Positions 1 through 8,956 of a stretch of 64,000 bases of DNA are shown in pieces (position 1 is the first letter of the stretch; each line of letters begins with the position of its first letter). Made by a program: the position numbers and the translations under genes. Where the stretch lies: positions 1 to 64,000 of the forward strand of contig DATIXG010000073.1 in the NCBI GenBank assembly GCA_035518815.1, given 5' to 3'. The notes under the pieces are model-generated. The model was not told the DNA's origin and did not search any database. It worked only from the letters and a program-made list of their open reading frames with translations. This DNA is from AG25 sp035518815. Lineage in GTDB: Bacteria > Gemmatimonadota > Gemmatimonadetes > Gemmatimonadales > GWC2-71-9.

Positions 1-96
1 CGCCATTTTGGTTGCGATCACGCGGTAGGTCCGGTGCCGCGCTGTACCCCTCCTGTACCCCGGACGCAACGTCACTAGACGGCACCTGATGACACG

Positions 97-118
97 ACGG
101 CCCCCCGAAGGGGGCCGT
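97..118 (-). terminator. UUCG-tetraloop hairpin, probable end of the rimP-to-response-regulator transcript
   Basis: A perfect 9-bp stem (97-105 with 110-118) closes on a four-base loop. Read on the minus strand the loop is C(UUCG)G, the very stable tetraloop common in terminators of GC-rich bacteria, so the minus orientation is favoured. No real T tract follows on either strand, so termination would rest on stem stability. It lies downstream of the response regulator that ends at 244. The rest of 1-243 holds the tRNA-like fragment at 177-220 and a short direct repeat CTGTACCCC near 42-60; I see no gene in it. Confidence 0.6.
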
Positions 119-176
119 GTTCGTGATCAGTTCTACTCTCCGGTGTCGCCTTGTGTCGTTGGGTTCAGCAGGGTGG

Positions 177-220
177 CGGGCTTTGAAGACCAGTCGGACC
201 ACCAGGCCCGATCCGCCCCC
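177..220 (-). pseudogene. 5' half of a selenocysteine tRNA-like sequence (anticodon TCA)
   Basis: On the minus strand, 220-213 gives an 8-base acceptor strand GGGGGCGG, then two linker bases. A 6-bp D stem CGGGCC/GGTCCG follows with a 4-base loop TGGT, then the loop CTTCAAA (188-182) with anticodon TCA. An 8-base acceptor half, a long D stem with a minimal loop and a UCA anticodon are hallmarks of bacterial tRNA-Sec. The anticodon stem has one T-C mismatch. No long variable arm, T arm or matching 3' acceptor CCGCCCCC follows, so this is a truncated relic or chance resemblance, not an intact tRNA. Confidence 0.45.
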
Positions 221-243
221 GTAGTCCGCTGAAGTCTAGCGAC

Positions 244-807
244 TCAGGGCTGCCACTCGTCCAGCTGAGGCCTGACGCGAGTCTCGTAGCAGTCCGGGCA
301 GATGCCGTGGCTGAACTTGGCGCCCGACCGCGCCGCCACGTAGCGCTCGAGAGGAATCCACGTGCCCCCCTCGTCCCGCAGCCGCTTGCAATAGCTGCAA
401 ATAGCCAGGAGCCCCTCGAGCGTCAACAGCTCGTGGCGCAGGCCGAGGATGCGCTCGCCCACCTTCAAGCGCGCCAGCAGCTCGTCGGGCACGATGGGCT
501 TGCTGATGAAGTCGTCGACACCAGCCGCCATCGCCTCGAGAAAACTCCCCGTCCCCGTCCGCACCGTCTCGAGAATGAAGTAGGTATAGGACGCCCCCCG
601 ATGCGCGCGGATCCGCTTGCATAACGTGAGGCCGTCCATCTCGGGCATCAGCCAATCGGCGACCACGACGCGCTGCTGCGCCACCTGCCACAGTCCCCAT
701 CCTTCGGACCCGTTCTCGGCGACGGCAACCTCGTGCCCGCCCGCCTTGAGCACCGCCTGCAGCATGGCGCGGGAGGCGGCCTCGTCCTCCACCAGAAGAA
801 TCTTCAT
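244..807 (-). CDS. Response regulator with C-terminal four-cysteine motif
   Basis: 187 aa. Residues 1-120 form a receiver domain: acidic pair E7/D8, phosphoacceptor D51 in ADWLMPEMDG, and the conserved lysine in ISKP. There is no DNA-binding output domain. Instead residues 137-173 carry ICSYCK...FSHGICPDC, with C137, C140, C170 and C173 spaced like a small zinc knuckle; this tail is common after receiver and PAS domains but its role is not established to my knowledge. The gene overlaps the hybrid kinase upstream by ATGA, so the two are translated together and probably form a phosphorelay pair, with the kinase HPt domain as likely donor. It is the last gene of the long minus-strand run. Confidence 0.9.
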   Translation of the reverse strand: MKILLVEDEAASRAMLQAVLKAGGHEVAVAENGSEGWGLWQVAQQRVVVADWLMPEMDGLTLCKRIRAHRGASYTYFILETVRTGTGSFLEAMAAGVDDFISKPIVPDELLARLKVGERILGLRHELLTLEGLLAICSYCKRLRDEGGTWIPLERYVAARSGAKFSHGICPDCYETRVRPQLDEWQP

Positions 808-3455
808 CCCGACGCTCCCGCGCCGACTCCCTTCGGGGCGCGCCGGCGCCGCAGGTGGTCCAGCACCGCCGCCGCCTCCACTTCGGCGCGCTGAATGTCG
901 TCATGCAGCTCGCTCACGTCGCCGCCCTTGCGCGCGAACTCTTCGATCTGCTCGAGGATCTCGGCCAGTCGCTTCGCGCCGATGGTGCCCGCAGCGCCGC
1001 GCAGCACGTGCGCCGCGCGCATCGTGTCGTTCGCCTGCCGGCTTGCGACCGCCGCCACGAGCGTGGCAATCCGGTCCGGCACCTGGCGTGTGAACGTATC
1101 GAGAATGGAATCCACGGCTTCCTCGGCTCCCGCCTCCCGCAGCGTGGTCCGGAACGCCTCGAGGTCCACGGGCGGCGGCCCGCTCAGCGTGCCGGGCGCC
1201 GGCGTGGGGCGCGAGCCGTCCATCGCGCTTTCCACGAGCGCGAACAGCTCGTGGCCCTTGAACGGTTTGGCGAGATAGCCCGTCATCCCGCGCGAGAGGC
1301 AATTCTCTCGCTCGCCCGACAGCGCGTGGGCGGTGAGCGCAATGATGGGCAGGCGGGCGCCCTGCGGGAGGCCGCGAATCGCCGCCGTCGCCTCGAAGCC
1401 ATCCATCTCCGGCATCTGAATATCCATCAGGACCACATCGTAGTCGCGCGCGCGCACCGCCTCGAGCGCCTGGCGCCCGTTGCTCACGGCGTCCACCGTG
1501 TGTCCCCGCTTCACGAGCATCGCGACCGCCACCTGCTGGTTCACGGGATTGTCCTCCGCGAGCAGCACCCGCAGGGTGCGGCGCGACTCGGCAATGGTGT
1601 GACGGGTGATGACGTCGGGCGCGCCGGGGCCCGCGGAATCCGCGAGCACCACGCGCAGCGCCTCCACCAGATCGGCGCGCGACACGGGCTTCGTGAGGTA
1701 TCCCTGGATGCCGAGGACCCGGCAGCGCTCCCCGTCACCCCGCTGCCCCGCCGAGGTGAGCATGAGGAGCCGCGCGTGTGACAGCGCGGGGTCGGCGCGC
1801 ACCACGCCCGCCAGCTCGAAGCCGTCCTGATCGGGCATCTGGGCATCGAGGATCGTCAGGTCGTAGGGCGCGCCGCCGGCCGCGGCGCGGCGCAGGGCGT
1901 CGAGGCCCGCGGCGGCACTGGTCGCTTCCGACACGGCGATACCCTCGGAGGCCAGCACGTCGCGCAAAATGCGGCGGTTCGACTCGTTGTCGTCCACCAC
2001 GAGGACCCGCGTGCCCCCGAGCGACGCGCGCGCGGCGCCATGGACCTCGGCGGGCGCCTCGACGGGCAGCTCGAGCGTGAAGAAGAATTCGCTCCCCCCC
2101 CCCACTTCGCTCCTGACCTCGAGCTTGCCGCCCATGAGGGCCACGAGCTTCTGCGAGATGGCGAGGCCCAGTCCCGTGCCGCCATAACGCCGGGTCATCG
2201 AGACGTCCGCCTGCGAGAACTCCTGGAAGATGGCATGCAGCTGCTCCGCGGGGATGCCGATCCCGGTATCGCGCACGTGGAACCGCACGTGCGCGGGGTC
2301 CTCGTCCAGCCCTTCGAGCGACGTCGTGACGACCACCTCGCCTGTCTCGGTGAACTTGATCGCGTTGCCGACCAGATTCGTCAGGACCTGCCGCAGCCGG
2401 GTGGGATCGCCGCGCACCATGCGGGGGACGCCAGCCGACACGTCGGCGAGGAGCTCCAAGTGCTTCTCGCGCGCCCGCACCGCGAGCAGGGAGGCGGTCG
2501 CGTGCACGAGCTTGTGGAGGTCGAAGGGGATTTCCTCGAGCTCCAGATGGTCCGCCTCGATCTTCGAGTAGTCCAGGATGTCGTTCAGGATGGTGAGCAG
2601 GGCCTCGGACGACGACCGCACCAGCTCGAGCGCCCGGCGCTGCTCGTTCGCGAGCTCGGTATCGAGCACGAGCTCCACGAACCCGAGCACGGCGTTCATC
2701 GGCGTCCGGATCTCGTGGCTCATGTTCGCGAGGAACGCCGACCGGGCCGTCGCGGTGCGCTCGGCCAGATCGCGCGCGTCCCGCATCGCCTGCTCCGCGA
2801 GCCGGGCCGCCTCCTCGCTCGAGACGAGCAGCGCCGTGTTGTGGAGATGCTCGAGCAAGGCCTCGTGCGCGCGCTGAAACACGATCACGAGCGACAGGGC
2901 GTAGAACACGACAATCGCCGCCGTCAGGAGGTGGAGGCGATCCTGCCCGTTCGCGAGCACCGCGAAGAAGGTCGGCGCGGTGACGGCGGTGAGGAATGCG
3001 TAGAAGCTCGCCGGATCGGCGGCGAGCGTCGCGAGCGATGCCGCGATGATCCCGGCCAGAACGGCGAGGACGAGGGCGATGTTGGTGAACGGCAGGTAGC
3101 GGAGCGCCACGCCCGCGCCCATGCCCCAGCACAGACCCAGGAGCACCACCGTGACCCGCACTCCCAGCCGGATCTGCGCGTCGCTCAAGTCGCGGCGCGG
3201 CACCGACGCAATCCAGACCGCACGCAGCCCGGTGGCGAGCGTCACGGCGATCCCCCACCCGACGGCGACCGCATGCGGCACGTCGTCCCAGGTGAGCAGG
3301 AGCACGAGCAGCATGAGCAGCGGATGCCCGATGAGCGCCACGCCGCTGCTGGCGCGCTGCACGCGCGCCTGCAGCAGGGCCCGCAAGTCGGTGCCCACGC
3401 TCGCGTCGCGCGCCGCATCGCTCCCCGGCAGGCTCTTCACAGCATTCGCGGTCAT
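804..3455 (-). CDS. Membrane hybrid sensor histidine kinase with two receivers and an HPt domain
   Basis: 883 aa from the ATG at 3455; an in-frame TTG at 3494 would add 13 residues, and neither start has a clear ribosome-binding site. The N-terminal 40-195 region is hydrophobic, with about five to six membrane segments and no obvious periplasmic sensor. HisKA follows, with H247 in FLANMSHEIRTPMN, then a HATPase with DTGIGIP and GGTGLGLAIS boxes. Two receiver domains come next (LVVDDNESNRR and LLAEDNPVNQQ), then a C-terminal HPt domain with H816 in AAHVLRGAAGTIGA. This is a complete four-step phosphorelay in one chain. The signal sensed is unknown; the membrane region could itself be the sensor. 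Confidence 0.93.
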   Translation of the reverse strand: MTANAVKSLPGSDAARDASVGTDLRALLQARVQRASSGVALIGHPLLMLLVLLLTWDDVPHAVAVGWGIAVTLATGLRAVWIASVPRRDLSDAQIRLGVRVTVVLLGLCWGMGAGVALRYLPFTNIALVLAVLAGIIAASLATLAADPASFYAFLTAVTAPTFFAVLANGQDRLHLLTAAIVVFYALSLVIVFQRAHEALLEHLHNTALLVSSEEAARLAEQAMRDARDLAERTATARSAFLANMSHEIRTPMNAVLGFVELVLDTELANEQRRALELVRSSSEALLTILNDILDYSKIEADHLELEEIPFDLHKLVHATASLLAVRAREKHLELLADVSAGVPRMVRGDPTRLRQVLTNLVGNAIKFTETGEVVVTTSLEGLDEDPAHVRFHVRDTGIGIPAEQLHAIFQEFSQADVSMTRRYGGTGLGLAISQKLVALMGGKLEVRSEVGGGSEFFFTLELPVEAPAEVHGAARASLGGTRVLVVDDNESNRRILRDVLASEGIAVSEATSAAAGLDALRRAAAGGAPYDLTILDAQMPDQDGFELAGVVRADPALSHARLLMLTSAGQRGDGERCRVLGIQGYLTKPVSRADLVEALRVVLADSAGPGAPDVITRHTIAESRRTLRVLLAEDNPVNQQVAVAMLVKRGHTVDAVSNGRQALEAVRARDYDVVLMDIQMPEMDGFEATAAIRGLPQGARLPIIALTAHALSGERENCLSRGMTGYLAKPFKGHELFALVESAMDGSRPTPAPGTLSGPPPVDLEAFRTTLREAGAEEAVDSILDTFTRQVPDRIATLVAAVASRQANDTMRAAHVLRGAAGTIGAKRLAEILEQIEEFARKGGDVSELHDDIQRAEVEAAAVLDHLRRRRAPKGVGAGASG

Positions 3456-3504
3456 GACGGTCAGCACATTGGGGACCGGCCGGTCCCCACGCAAGAGTCG
3501 CGGG

Positions 3505-3897
3505 CTACCCCGTGCGGGCGACGGCGTCGATCTCGACCCGGGCGCCCTTGGGAAGGGCGGCGGCCTGGATGGTCGAGCGCGCGGGCTTATGGGCCCCGAA
3601 GTGCCGCGCGTAGACCTCGTTCATCGCGGGGAAGTCGGCGATGTCGGCGAGGTAGACCGTGGTCTTGATGACCCGGCTCAACCCGCAGCCCGCCGCGGTG
3701 AGCACGGCGGCGAGGTTTCTGAGCACCCGATCGGTCTGCTCGGCCGTGGTCTTGCCGACCATCTCGTTCGTCGCGGGGTCGAGGGCGATCTGGCCGGCCG
3801 TGTACACGGTCCCCTCCACGATCACCGCCTGGCTGTAGGGGCCGATGGCCTTGGGGGCACCGTCGGCCGCGACCGTCGCTAGTCCTTTCAAGGCCAT
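3505..3897 (-). CDS. ridA: RidA family enamine/imine deaminase
   Basis: 130 aa, the normal length for the YjgF/YER057c/UK114 family. RidA hydrolyses reactive 2-aminoacrylate-type imines released by PLP enzymes. The sequence has the family start AIGPYSQAV, the central YTAGQIALDP, the TTVYLADIADF strand and the PARSTIQ segment that carries the substrate-binding arginine. It overlaps the end of fhs by one base (TGATG), so the two are coupled. The stop lies 49 bp before the ATG of the kinase gene. Confidence 0.93.
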   Translation of the reverse strand: MALKGLATVAADGAPKAIGPYSQAVIVEGTVYTAGQIALDPATNEMVGKTTAEQTDRVLRNLAAVLTAAGCGLSRVIKTTVYLADIADFPAMNEVYARHFGAHKPARSTIQAAALPKGARVEIDAVARTG

Positions 3898-5576
3898 CAG
3901 AACAATCCCTCGATCGTGCCGTCGGGGTGGAGGCGGATCTTCTGCGCCGCGGGCGTCTTCGAAAGCCCCGGCATGGTCATGATGTCTCCCGCCAGCGCCA
4001 CGACGAATCCCGCCCCGGCACTGGGCAGGATGTCGCGCACGTGGAACGGATAGCCCGACGGAGCGCCGAGTCGGGCGGGATCATCAGAAAAGGAATACTG
4101 CGTCTTGGCCATGCAGACCGGGGTCTCCCCCAGGCCCATAGCCGGAAGCTGCTCCATGGCCCGAGCGGCCGGGGGCGCAAACTCGACGCTGCCGGCGCCG
4201 TAGATCTCGCGGGCGATCGTTTCGATCTTTTCCCGGATCGGGCGCTTGGCGTCGTACAGCGGCCGGAAGCGCGCGGGCTGCTTGGCGAGCATGTCCAGCA
4301 ACGCCTCCGCGACCTCGACCCCGCCCGCCCCGCCCTTCTCCCACACTTCGCACACATAGGCGGCGGCGGCCTCGGCGGCGCACTCCTCGCGCACCGCCGC
4401 GAGCTCGTCCGGCGTATCCGTCGTGAAGCGATTTATCGCGACGATGACGGGCACGCCGAACTTCTTCACGTTGGCGATGTGCCGGCGGATGTTCGCGGCC
4501 CCCCGCTTCACCGCCGCTACGTCGGCCGTGCCGAGGCGGTCCTTGGGCACGCCGCCGTGCATCTTGAGCGCGCGCACGGTTCCCACCACGATCGCCGCCG
4601 CGGGTTCGAGACCCGCTGCCCGGCACTTGATGTCGAAGAACTTCTCCGCCCCGAGGTCGGCGCCGAAGCCGGCCTCGACCACGACCAGGTCCGAGAGCGT
4701 GAGCGCGAGCTTCGTCGCGACGACCGAGTTGCAGCCGTGCGCGATGTTGCCGAACGGGCCGCAGTGCACGAATGCCGGCCCATTCTCGAGCGTCTGCACC
4801 AGGTTCGGCTGGAGCGCGTCCTTGAGGAGCAGGGTCATCGCGCCTTCCGCCTGCAGCTCGCTGGCGCGGACGGCGGTGCGGTCCGCCCGCAACCCGACGA
4901 TGATGCGCGCGAGGCGCTCCTCGAGATCCGCGATGCCGTCCGTCAGCGCCATGATTGCCATGACTTCCGACCCGGGGATAATGACGAAACGCTCTTCACG
5001 CGCGGGGCCGGCGTTGATGCCGCCCAGACCCACGATGATGCTCCGCAGCGCCCGGTCGTTCATATCGATGGTGCGCGGCCAGGTGATGCGCCGCGTGTCG
5101 AGCCGCAGCTCGTTGCCGTGATGCACATGCGCGTCGAGCAAGGCAGAGAGCAGATTGTGCGCGCTCGCGATGGCGTGGAAGTCGCCGGTGAAATGCAGGT
5201 TGATGTCCTCCATGGGGACCACCTGCGCGTATCCCCCGCCGCAGGCCCCGCCCTTGACGCCGAACACGGGACCGAGCGACGGCTCGCGGATGCACAGGGT
5301 CGCGTTCTTGCCGAGCTGTCGGAGCGCCTGCGTGACGCCGACGGTGACGGTGGACTTCCCCTCGCCCGCGGGCGTGGGGTTGATGCCGGTCACGAGCACG
5401 AGCCGCCCTCTCACCTTGCGGCGCTCGAGCGCGGCGAGTGAGACCTTGGCCTTGTACTTCCCGTACAGCTCGAGCTCGCTCTCCTCGAGTCCCAGCTCGG
5501 CGGCGATGGCGACGACGGGGCGAAGCTTGGCCGCCTGGGCGATCGCGATGTCGGTCGGGACGGCGGTTGCGGTCAT
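3897..5576 (-). CDS. fhs: Formate-tetrahydrofolate ligase
   Basis: 559 aa, full length for the family. The enzyme uses ATP to join formate to tetrahydrofolate, making 10-formyl-THF for purine and formyl-Met-tRNA synthesis; it also works in reverse or in acetogenic carbon flow in other bacteria. The P-loop NPTPAGEGKSTVTVG lies near residues 66-80, and the region EPSLGPVFGVKGGACGGG is highly conserved in Fhs. The start ATG overlaps the tatD stop (ATGA) and the stop overlaps the ridA start. No other acetyl-CoA pathway genes are near, so a biosynthetic role is the simplest reading. Confidence 0.97.
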   Translation of the reverse strand: MTATAVPTDIAIAQAAKLRPVVAIAAELGLEESELELYGKYKAKVSLAALERRKVRGRLVLVTGINPTPAGEGKSTVTVGVTQALRQLGKNATLCIREPSLGPVFGVKGGACGGGYAQVVPMEDINLHFTGDFHAIASAHNLLSALLDAHVHHGNELRLDTRRITWPRTIDMNDRALRSIIVGLGGINAGPAREERFVIIPGSEVMAIMALTDGIADLEERLARIIVGLRADRTAVRASELQAEGAMTLLLKDALQPNLVQTLENGPAFVHCGPFGNIAHGCNSVVATKLALTLSDLVVVEAGFGADLGAEKFFDIKCRAAGLEPAAAIVVGTVRALKMHGGVPKDRLGTADVAAVKRGAANIRRHIANVKKFGVPVIVAINRFTTDTPDELAAVREECAAEAAAAYVCEVWEKGGAGGVEVAEALLDMLAKQPARFRPLYDAKRPIREKIETIAREIYGAGSVEFAPPAARAMEQLPAMGLGETPVCMAKTQYSFSDDPARLGAPSGYPFHVRDILPSAGAGFVVALAGDIMTMPGLSKTPAAQKIRLHPDGTIEGLF

Positions 5577-6346
5577 GCGAGTGCCGTCGCCACTCCGCTG
5601 CCGAACGCGCGGCGCGCGTTGTCACCGGTGAGGCGCGTGATCTCGTCGAGGGTGACGTTGCGGGCGCGCGCGAGCGCGAGTGCCACGTCGCGGACGAACG
5701 CGGGCTCGTTGCGGCTGCCCCGGTGCGGCACGGGCGCGAGGTAGGGCGAGTCGGTCTCGACCAGCAGGCGGTTAGACGGGCAGGCGGTGAGACGGTCAGT
5801 GAGCGACCAATTCTTGAACGTGATCATGCCGGAGAACGAGAAGTAGGCCCCGACCTGCATGCCGGCTTCGAATACGCTCGCGCCCGAGCTGAACGAGTGC
5901 AGCACGACCGTGGCCCGCGTTTGGGCAATCAGCGCGGCGACGTCGTCATCGGCCTCTCGCGCGTGGACCACGACCGGCTTCCCCAGCTCGGCGCCGAGCG
6001 CGAGCTGCGCCTCGAAGGCGCGGCGCTGATCCGGACGGGGAGAGTGGTCGTAGTGGTAGTCGAGGCCCGTCTCACCCACCGCCACCACCTCGGGGTGCGC
6101 AAGCAGCGCGCGGATCCGCGCCTCCGCGTCCGCCGACCAGGCGCGCGCGTCGTGCGGGTGGACGCCGGCCGTGGCGGAGAGCCCGGGCCGCTCGCGCACC
6201 AGCACCGCCGCGCGCTCGGAGTCTTCCGGTGACGTCCCGATCACCACGACGTGTCCCACCCCTGCCAGCCGCGCGCGCTCGAGTACCGCGTCGCGGTCCG
6301 GGTCGAAGGCCGCATCGCCGAGGTGGCAGTGGGCGTCGACCAGCAC
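5573..6346 (-). CDS. tatD: TatD family metal-dependent hydrolase
   Basis: 257 aa from a GTG at 6346, chosen because it lies two bases after the secF stop and immediately precedes the family start LVDAHCHLGD; a longer frame upstream would run antisense-like through secF. The fold is a metal-dependent TIM barrel: H-x-H in DAHCHL, the metal-bridging Glu in VGETGLDYHY, later His in VVHARE and VVLHSFS, and the C-terminal Asp in LLVETDSPYLAP. Family members are 3'-5' exonucleases or deoxyribonucleases, often in DNA repair. Its coupling to fhs and secF does not by itself suggest a specific role. Confidence 0.95.
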   Translation of the reverse strand: MLVDAHCHLGDAAFDPDRDAVLERARLAGVGHVVVIGTSPEDSERAAVLVRERPGLSATAGVHPHDARAWSADAEARIRALLAHPEVVAVGETGLDYHYDHSPRPDQRRAFEAQLALGAELGKPVVVHAREADDDVAALIAQTRATVVLHSFSSGASVFEAGMQVGAYFSFSGMITFKNWSLTDRLTACPSNRLLVETDSPYLAPVPHRGSRNEPAFVRDVALALARARNVTLDEITRLTGDNARRAFGSGVATALA

Positions 6347-6348
6347 CC

Positions 6349-7308
6349 TCAGTCGGCGGGTGCGGCCCGGGGCGTCGGCGCCGTGACGGCGCGCGCCGCG
6401 CCCTTCATCGGCCACCGCCGGCGGATGTACATGAGGGCCACGGGGGCGATGAACATCGAGGAGAAGATGCCCGTGAAGACGCCGAAGAACATCACGAAGG
6501 CGAACGGGCGGATCACCTCGCCGCCGAAGATCGCGAGGGTCGCCATGGTCGAGAGCGCCGTGCCGTGCGTCAGCACCGTCCTCGGCAACGTCTCGTTGAT
6601 CGACAGGTTCAGGATCGCGGGCAGGTCGAGCTTGAGCCGCTTGCGCTCGTTCTCGCGCACGCGGTCGAAGATGATGACGGTCTCGTTCAGCGACAGGCCG
6701 AGCACCGACAGGACGGCGCCGACGATCACGAGGCTCACTTCGAGCCGCATCAGGCTGATGAACATGATGGTACCGAGCACGTCGTGGGCCGTGGCCGAGA
6801 TGGCCGCGAGCCCGAAACGCCACTCGAACCGGATCGCGAGATAGACGAGGATGGCGCCGAACGACAGCAGGATGGCGAGCAGGGCCTTCTGCCGTAGCTC
6901 GCCGCCGACCTTGGGGCCCACGGCCTCGTGACGCACGATCTGGTACTGGCCGCTGCCCAGCGTCGAGTCGAGCGAGGCGCGCACGGCCGCGACCGTCCCC
7001 TCCCCTGCCTCGGTCCCGCCGCCCCCGCCCAACCGCGCGCGGATCGCATAGTCCCGGTCGCTGCCGAACGACTGAATCTCGGCGCCGGTCAGGCCGTGCG
7101 CGTCCAGCGCATGGCGCAGCGTCCCGATGTCCACGGGCGCGGTGGTCTGCACCTGCACCAGGGTTCCGCCCGTGAACTCGATGCCGTAATTCAGGCCGCG
7201 CGTGAGCAGGAGCACGAGCCCCGGGATGAAGAACGCGGCCGTGAGGAGGTACGCGTAGCGGCGTACGCCGATGAAGTCGAAGGTGGTGTTGCTGAAGAGT
7301 CGGCGCAT
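6349..7308 (-). CDS. secF: Protein translocase subunit SecF
   Basis: 319 aa, the size of E. coli SecF. SecF with SecD forms the proton-driven accessory complex that pulls proteins through SecYEG. It has an N-terminal membrane segment after DFIGVRRYAYL, the motif GIEFTGGTLVQV typical of the SecF first periplasmic region, and five later membrane helices with SLNETVIIFDRVREN in the conserved D4-type motif. It follows secD by four bases and is followed by tatD after two, so it is embedded in the long operon. Confidence 0.97.
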   Translation of the reverse strand: MRRLFSNTTFDFIGVRRYAYLLTAAFFIPGLVLLLTRGLNYGIEFTGGTLVQVQTTAPVDIGTLRHALDAHGLTGAEIQSFGSDRDYAIRARLGGGGGTEAGEGTVAAVRASLDSTLGSGQYQIVRHEAVGPKVGGELRQKALLAILLSFGAILVYLAIRFEWRFGLAAISATAHDVLGTIMFISLMRLEVSLVIVGAVLSVLGLSLNETVIIFDRVRENERKRLKLDLPAILNLSINETLPRTVLTHGTALSTMATLAIFGGEVIRPFAFVMFFGVFTGIFSSMFIAPVALMYIRRRWPMKGAARAVTAPTPRAAPAD

Positions 7309-7312
7309 GAAA

Positions 7313-8947
7313 TCAGATACTCAGCGTTTGCATGGTGGGACGGCGTTGCAGCCAGATCATGAAGAACGTCCGGGTCACGAAGATGGCCGTGATCATCGAG
7401 GCCAGCACGCCGAGAATCAGCGTCACGGCGAAGCCTTTCACGGGGCCCGTCCCGAACTGAAAGAGGAAGAGCGCGGTGAGGATCGCGCACACGTTCGAGT
7501 CCACGATGGCGTTCATGGCGCGCGCAAAGCCCTGATCGATCGCGAGGCGAATGCTCTTCCCGGCCGCCAGCTCCTCACGTATTCGCTCGAAGATCAGCAC
7601 GTTCGCGTCCACCGCGATGCCGATCGAGAGCACGAACCCCGCGAGGCCCGGCAGGGTGAGCGTGAACCCGAAGCCCGACAGCCCCGCCAGCGTGTAGAGC
7701 GCGTAGAAAACGAGCGCCAGCACGGCGAGCACGCCCGACATGCGGTAGTAGGAGACCATGATCGTGACCACGAGGATCACGCCCGCGATCCCGGCCTTGA
7801 TGCCGTCGGCGATGGCGTCCTTGCCGAGCGACGGCCCGATGGTCCGCTCCTCGATGATGCTGAGCGGCGCGGGCAGCGCGCCGGCGCGCAGCACGAGGGC
7901 CAGGTCGTTCGCCTCTTCGAGCGAGCGGCTCCCGAGCTCGATCTGGCCCCGCTGCCCGATCTGGCTCTTGATGATCGGCGGGGTGCCCTGGACTTTGCCG
8001 TCGAGGATGATCGCCATGTAGTCGTTCACGTGTCGTCCGGTCTCGCGCTCGAAGATCCGCCCGCCGCGCCGCGACAGCGTGAATTCCACGATGGACTGGT
8101 TGGTCATCTGGTCGCGCCGTGCGGTGGCCTTCTCGAGCTCTTCGCCGGTGATGATCGGCTTCGCTTCCACCGCGTACAGCGCGTAGTAGGACCGCGCGCC
8201 CCGCGATTCGACCTGCGTTCCCCACCGCAGCTCGATCCCGCGCGGAATCAGGCGGGCCACCTCGGGCCGCACGAGCAGGCTTTCCGCGACCGGCCGCTGC
8301 TCCTCGGGCACGAGAAACTCTCCGGGTATGCCGCCCTGGTACAGGAGCGCCGAGAGCGCGCCGGCCTGGTTCGCCTGCGACGTGTCGGGTGCAGCCTTCT
8401 TCCCCTTCTTCCTCACGCTGTCGCTCGAGAACAGCTGCGACACGGCGCTCGGCGTGGCACTCGCCGCCGCCGTCACCCCCGCCGCCCGCAGCGCCTTGTC
8501 GATGTCGGGCAGGGCGGCGCGAAACAGGTTCTGCATGTCGGTGATGCGGAACTCGAGGAAGGCGGTGCGCTGGATGATGCTTTTGGCGCGGGCGGGATCC
8601 TTCTCGCCCGGCAGCTCGACGATCAGGCGGTCGCCCCCCACGAGCTGCACGACCGGCTCGGTGACGCCGAACTCATCGATGCGGGTGCGGACCACGCGCT
8701 CGGCACGGCTGATCGCTTCCTTGGGATCGGCCACCGGCCCCTTGGACTGATCGACTTCGAGGGCGAGGTGGATACCGCCCTGGAGGTCGAGCCCGAGATT
8801 GATGGGCACGCGGCGCACGCTCGAGTCCCGCATGAGGCCCGTGACGGGATCGCGCACGCGCACCGTCGTGGTCCGCGGAATGAGCGACCAGATCGCGAGC
8901 GCGGTCACGATTCCGATGGTGATGAGCCGTGAACGAATGTTGCGCAT
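7313..8947 (-). CDS. secD: Protein translocase subunit SecD
   Basis: 544 aa. It starts with one membrane helix after MRNIRSRL, followed by LGLDLQGGIHLALEVD, the SecD signature. A large periplasmic region (about 60-350) holds the P1 domain and ends in TPPIIKSQIGQRGQIELG. The final third has five or six membrane helices with GIAVDANVLIFERIREEL, a conserved transmembrane motif needed for proton coupling. It lies between ribF (9-bp gap) and secF (4-bp gap). SecD and SecF are separate genes here, not fused. Confidence 0.97.
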   Translation of the reverse strand: MRNIRSRLITIGIVTALAIWSLIPRTTTVRVRDPVTGLMRDSSVRRVPINLGLDLQGGIHLALEVDQSKGPVADPKEAISRAERVVRTRIDEFGVTEPVVQLVGGDRLIVELPGEKDPARAKSIIQRTAFLEFRITDMQNLFRAALPDIDKALRAAGVTAAASATPSAVSQLFSSDSVRKKGKKAAPDTSQANQAGALSALLYQGGIPGEFLVPEEQRPVAESLLVRPEVARLIPRGIELRWGTQVESRGARSYYALYAVEAKPIITGEELEKATARRDQMTNQSIVEFTLSRRGGRIFERETGRHVNDYMAIILDGKVQGTPPIIKSQIGQRGQIELGSRSLEEANDLALVLRAGALPAPLSIIEERTIGPSLGKDAIADGIKAGIAGVILVVTIMVSYYRMSGVLAVLALVFYALYTLAGLSGFGFTLTLPGLAGFVLSIGIAVDANVLIFERIREELAAGKSIRLAIDQGFARAMNAIVDSNVCAILTALFLFQFGTGPVKGFAVTLILGVLASMITAIFVTRTFFMIWLQRRPTMQTLSI

Positions 8948-8956
8948 GCCGTGCCC

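Noticed and set aside
177..220. An intact selC gene
   Set aside because: The long variable arm, T arm and 3' acceptor strand are missing, so only a fragment is reported.
2040..3668. A 542-aa plus-strand open frame opposite the hybrid kinase
   Set aside because: Antisense to a clear kinase, no motif, composition of a GC-driven shadow frame.
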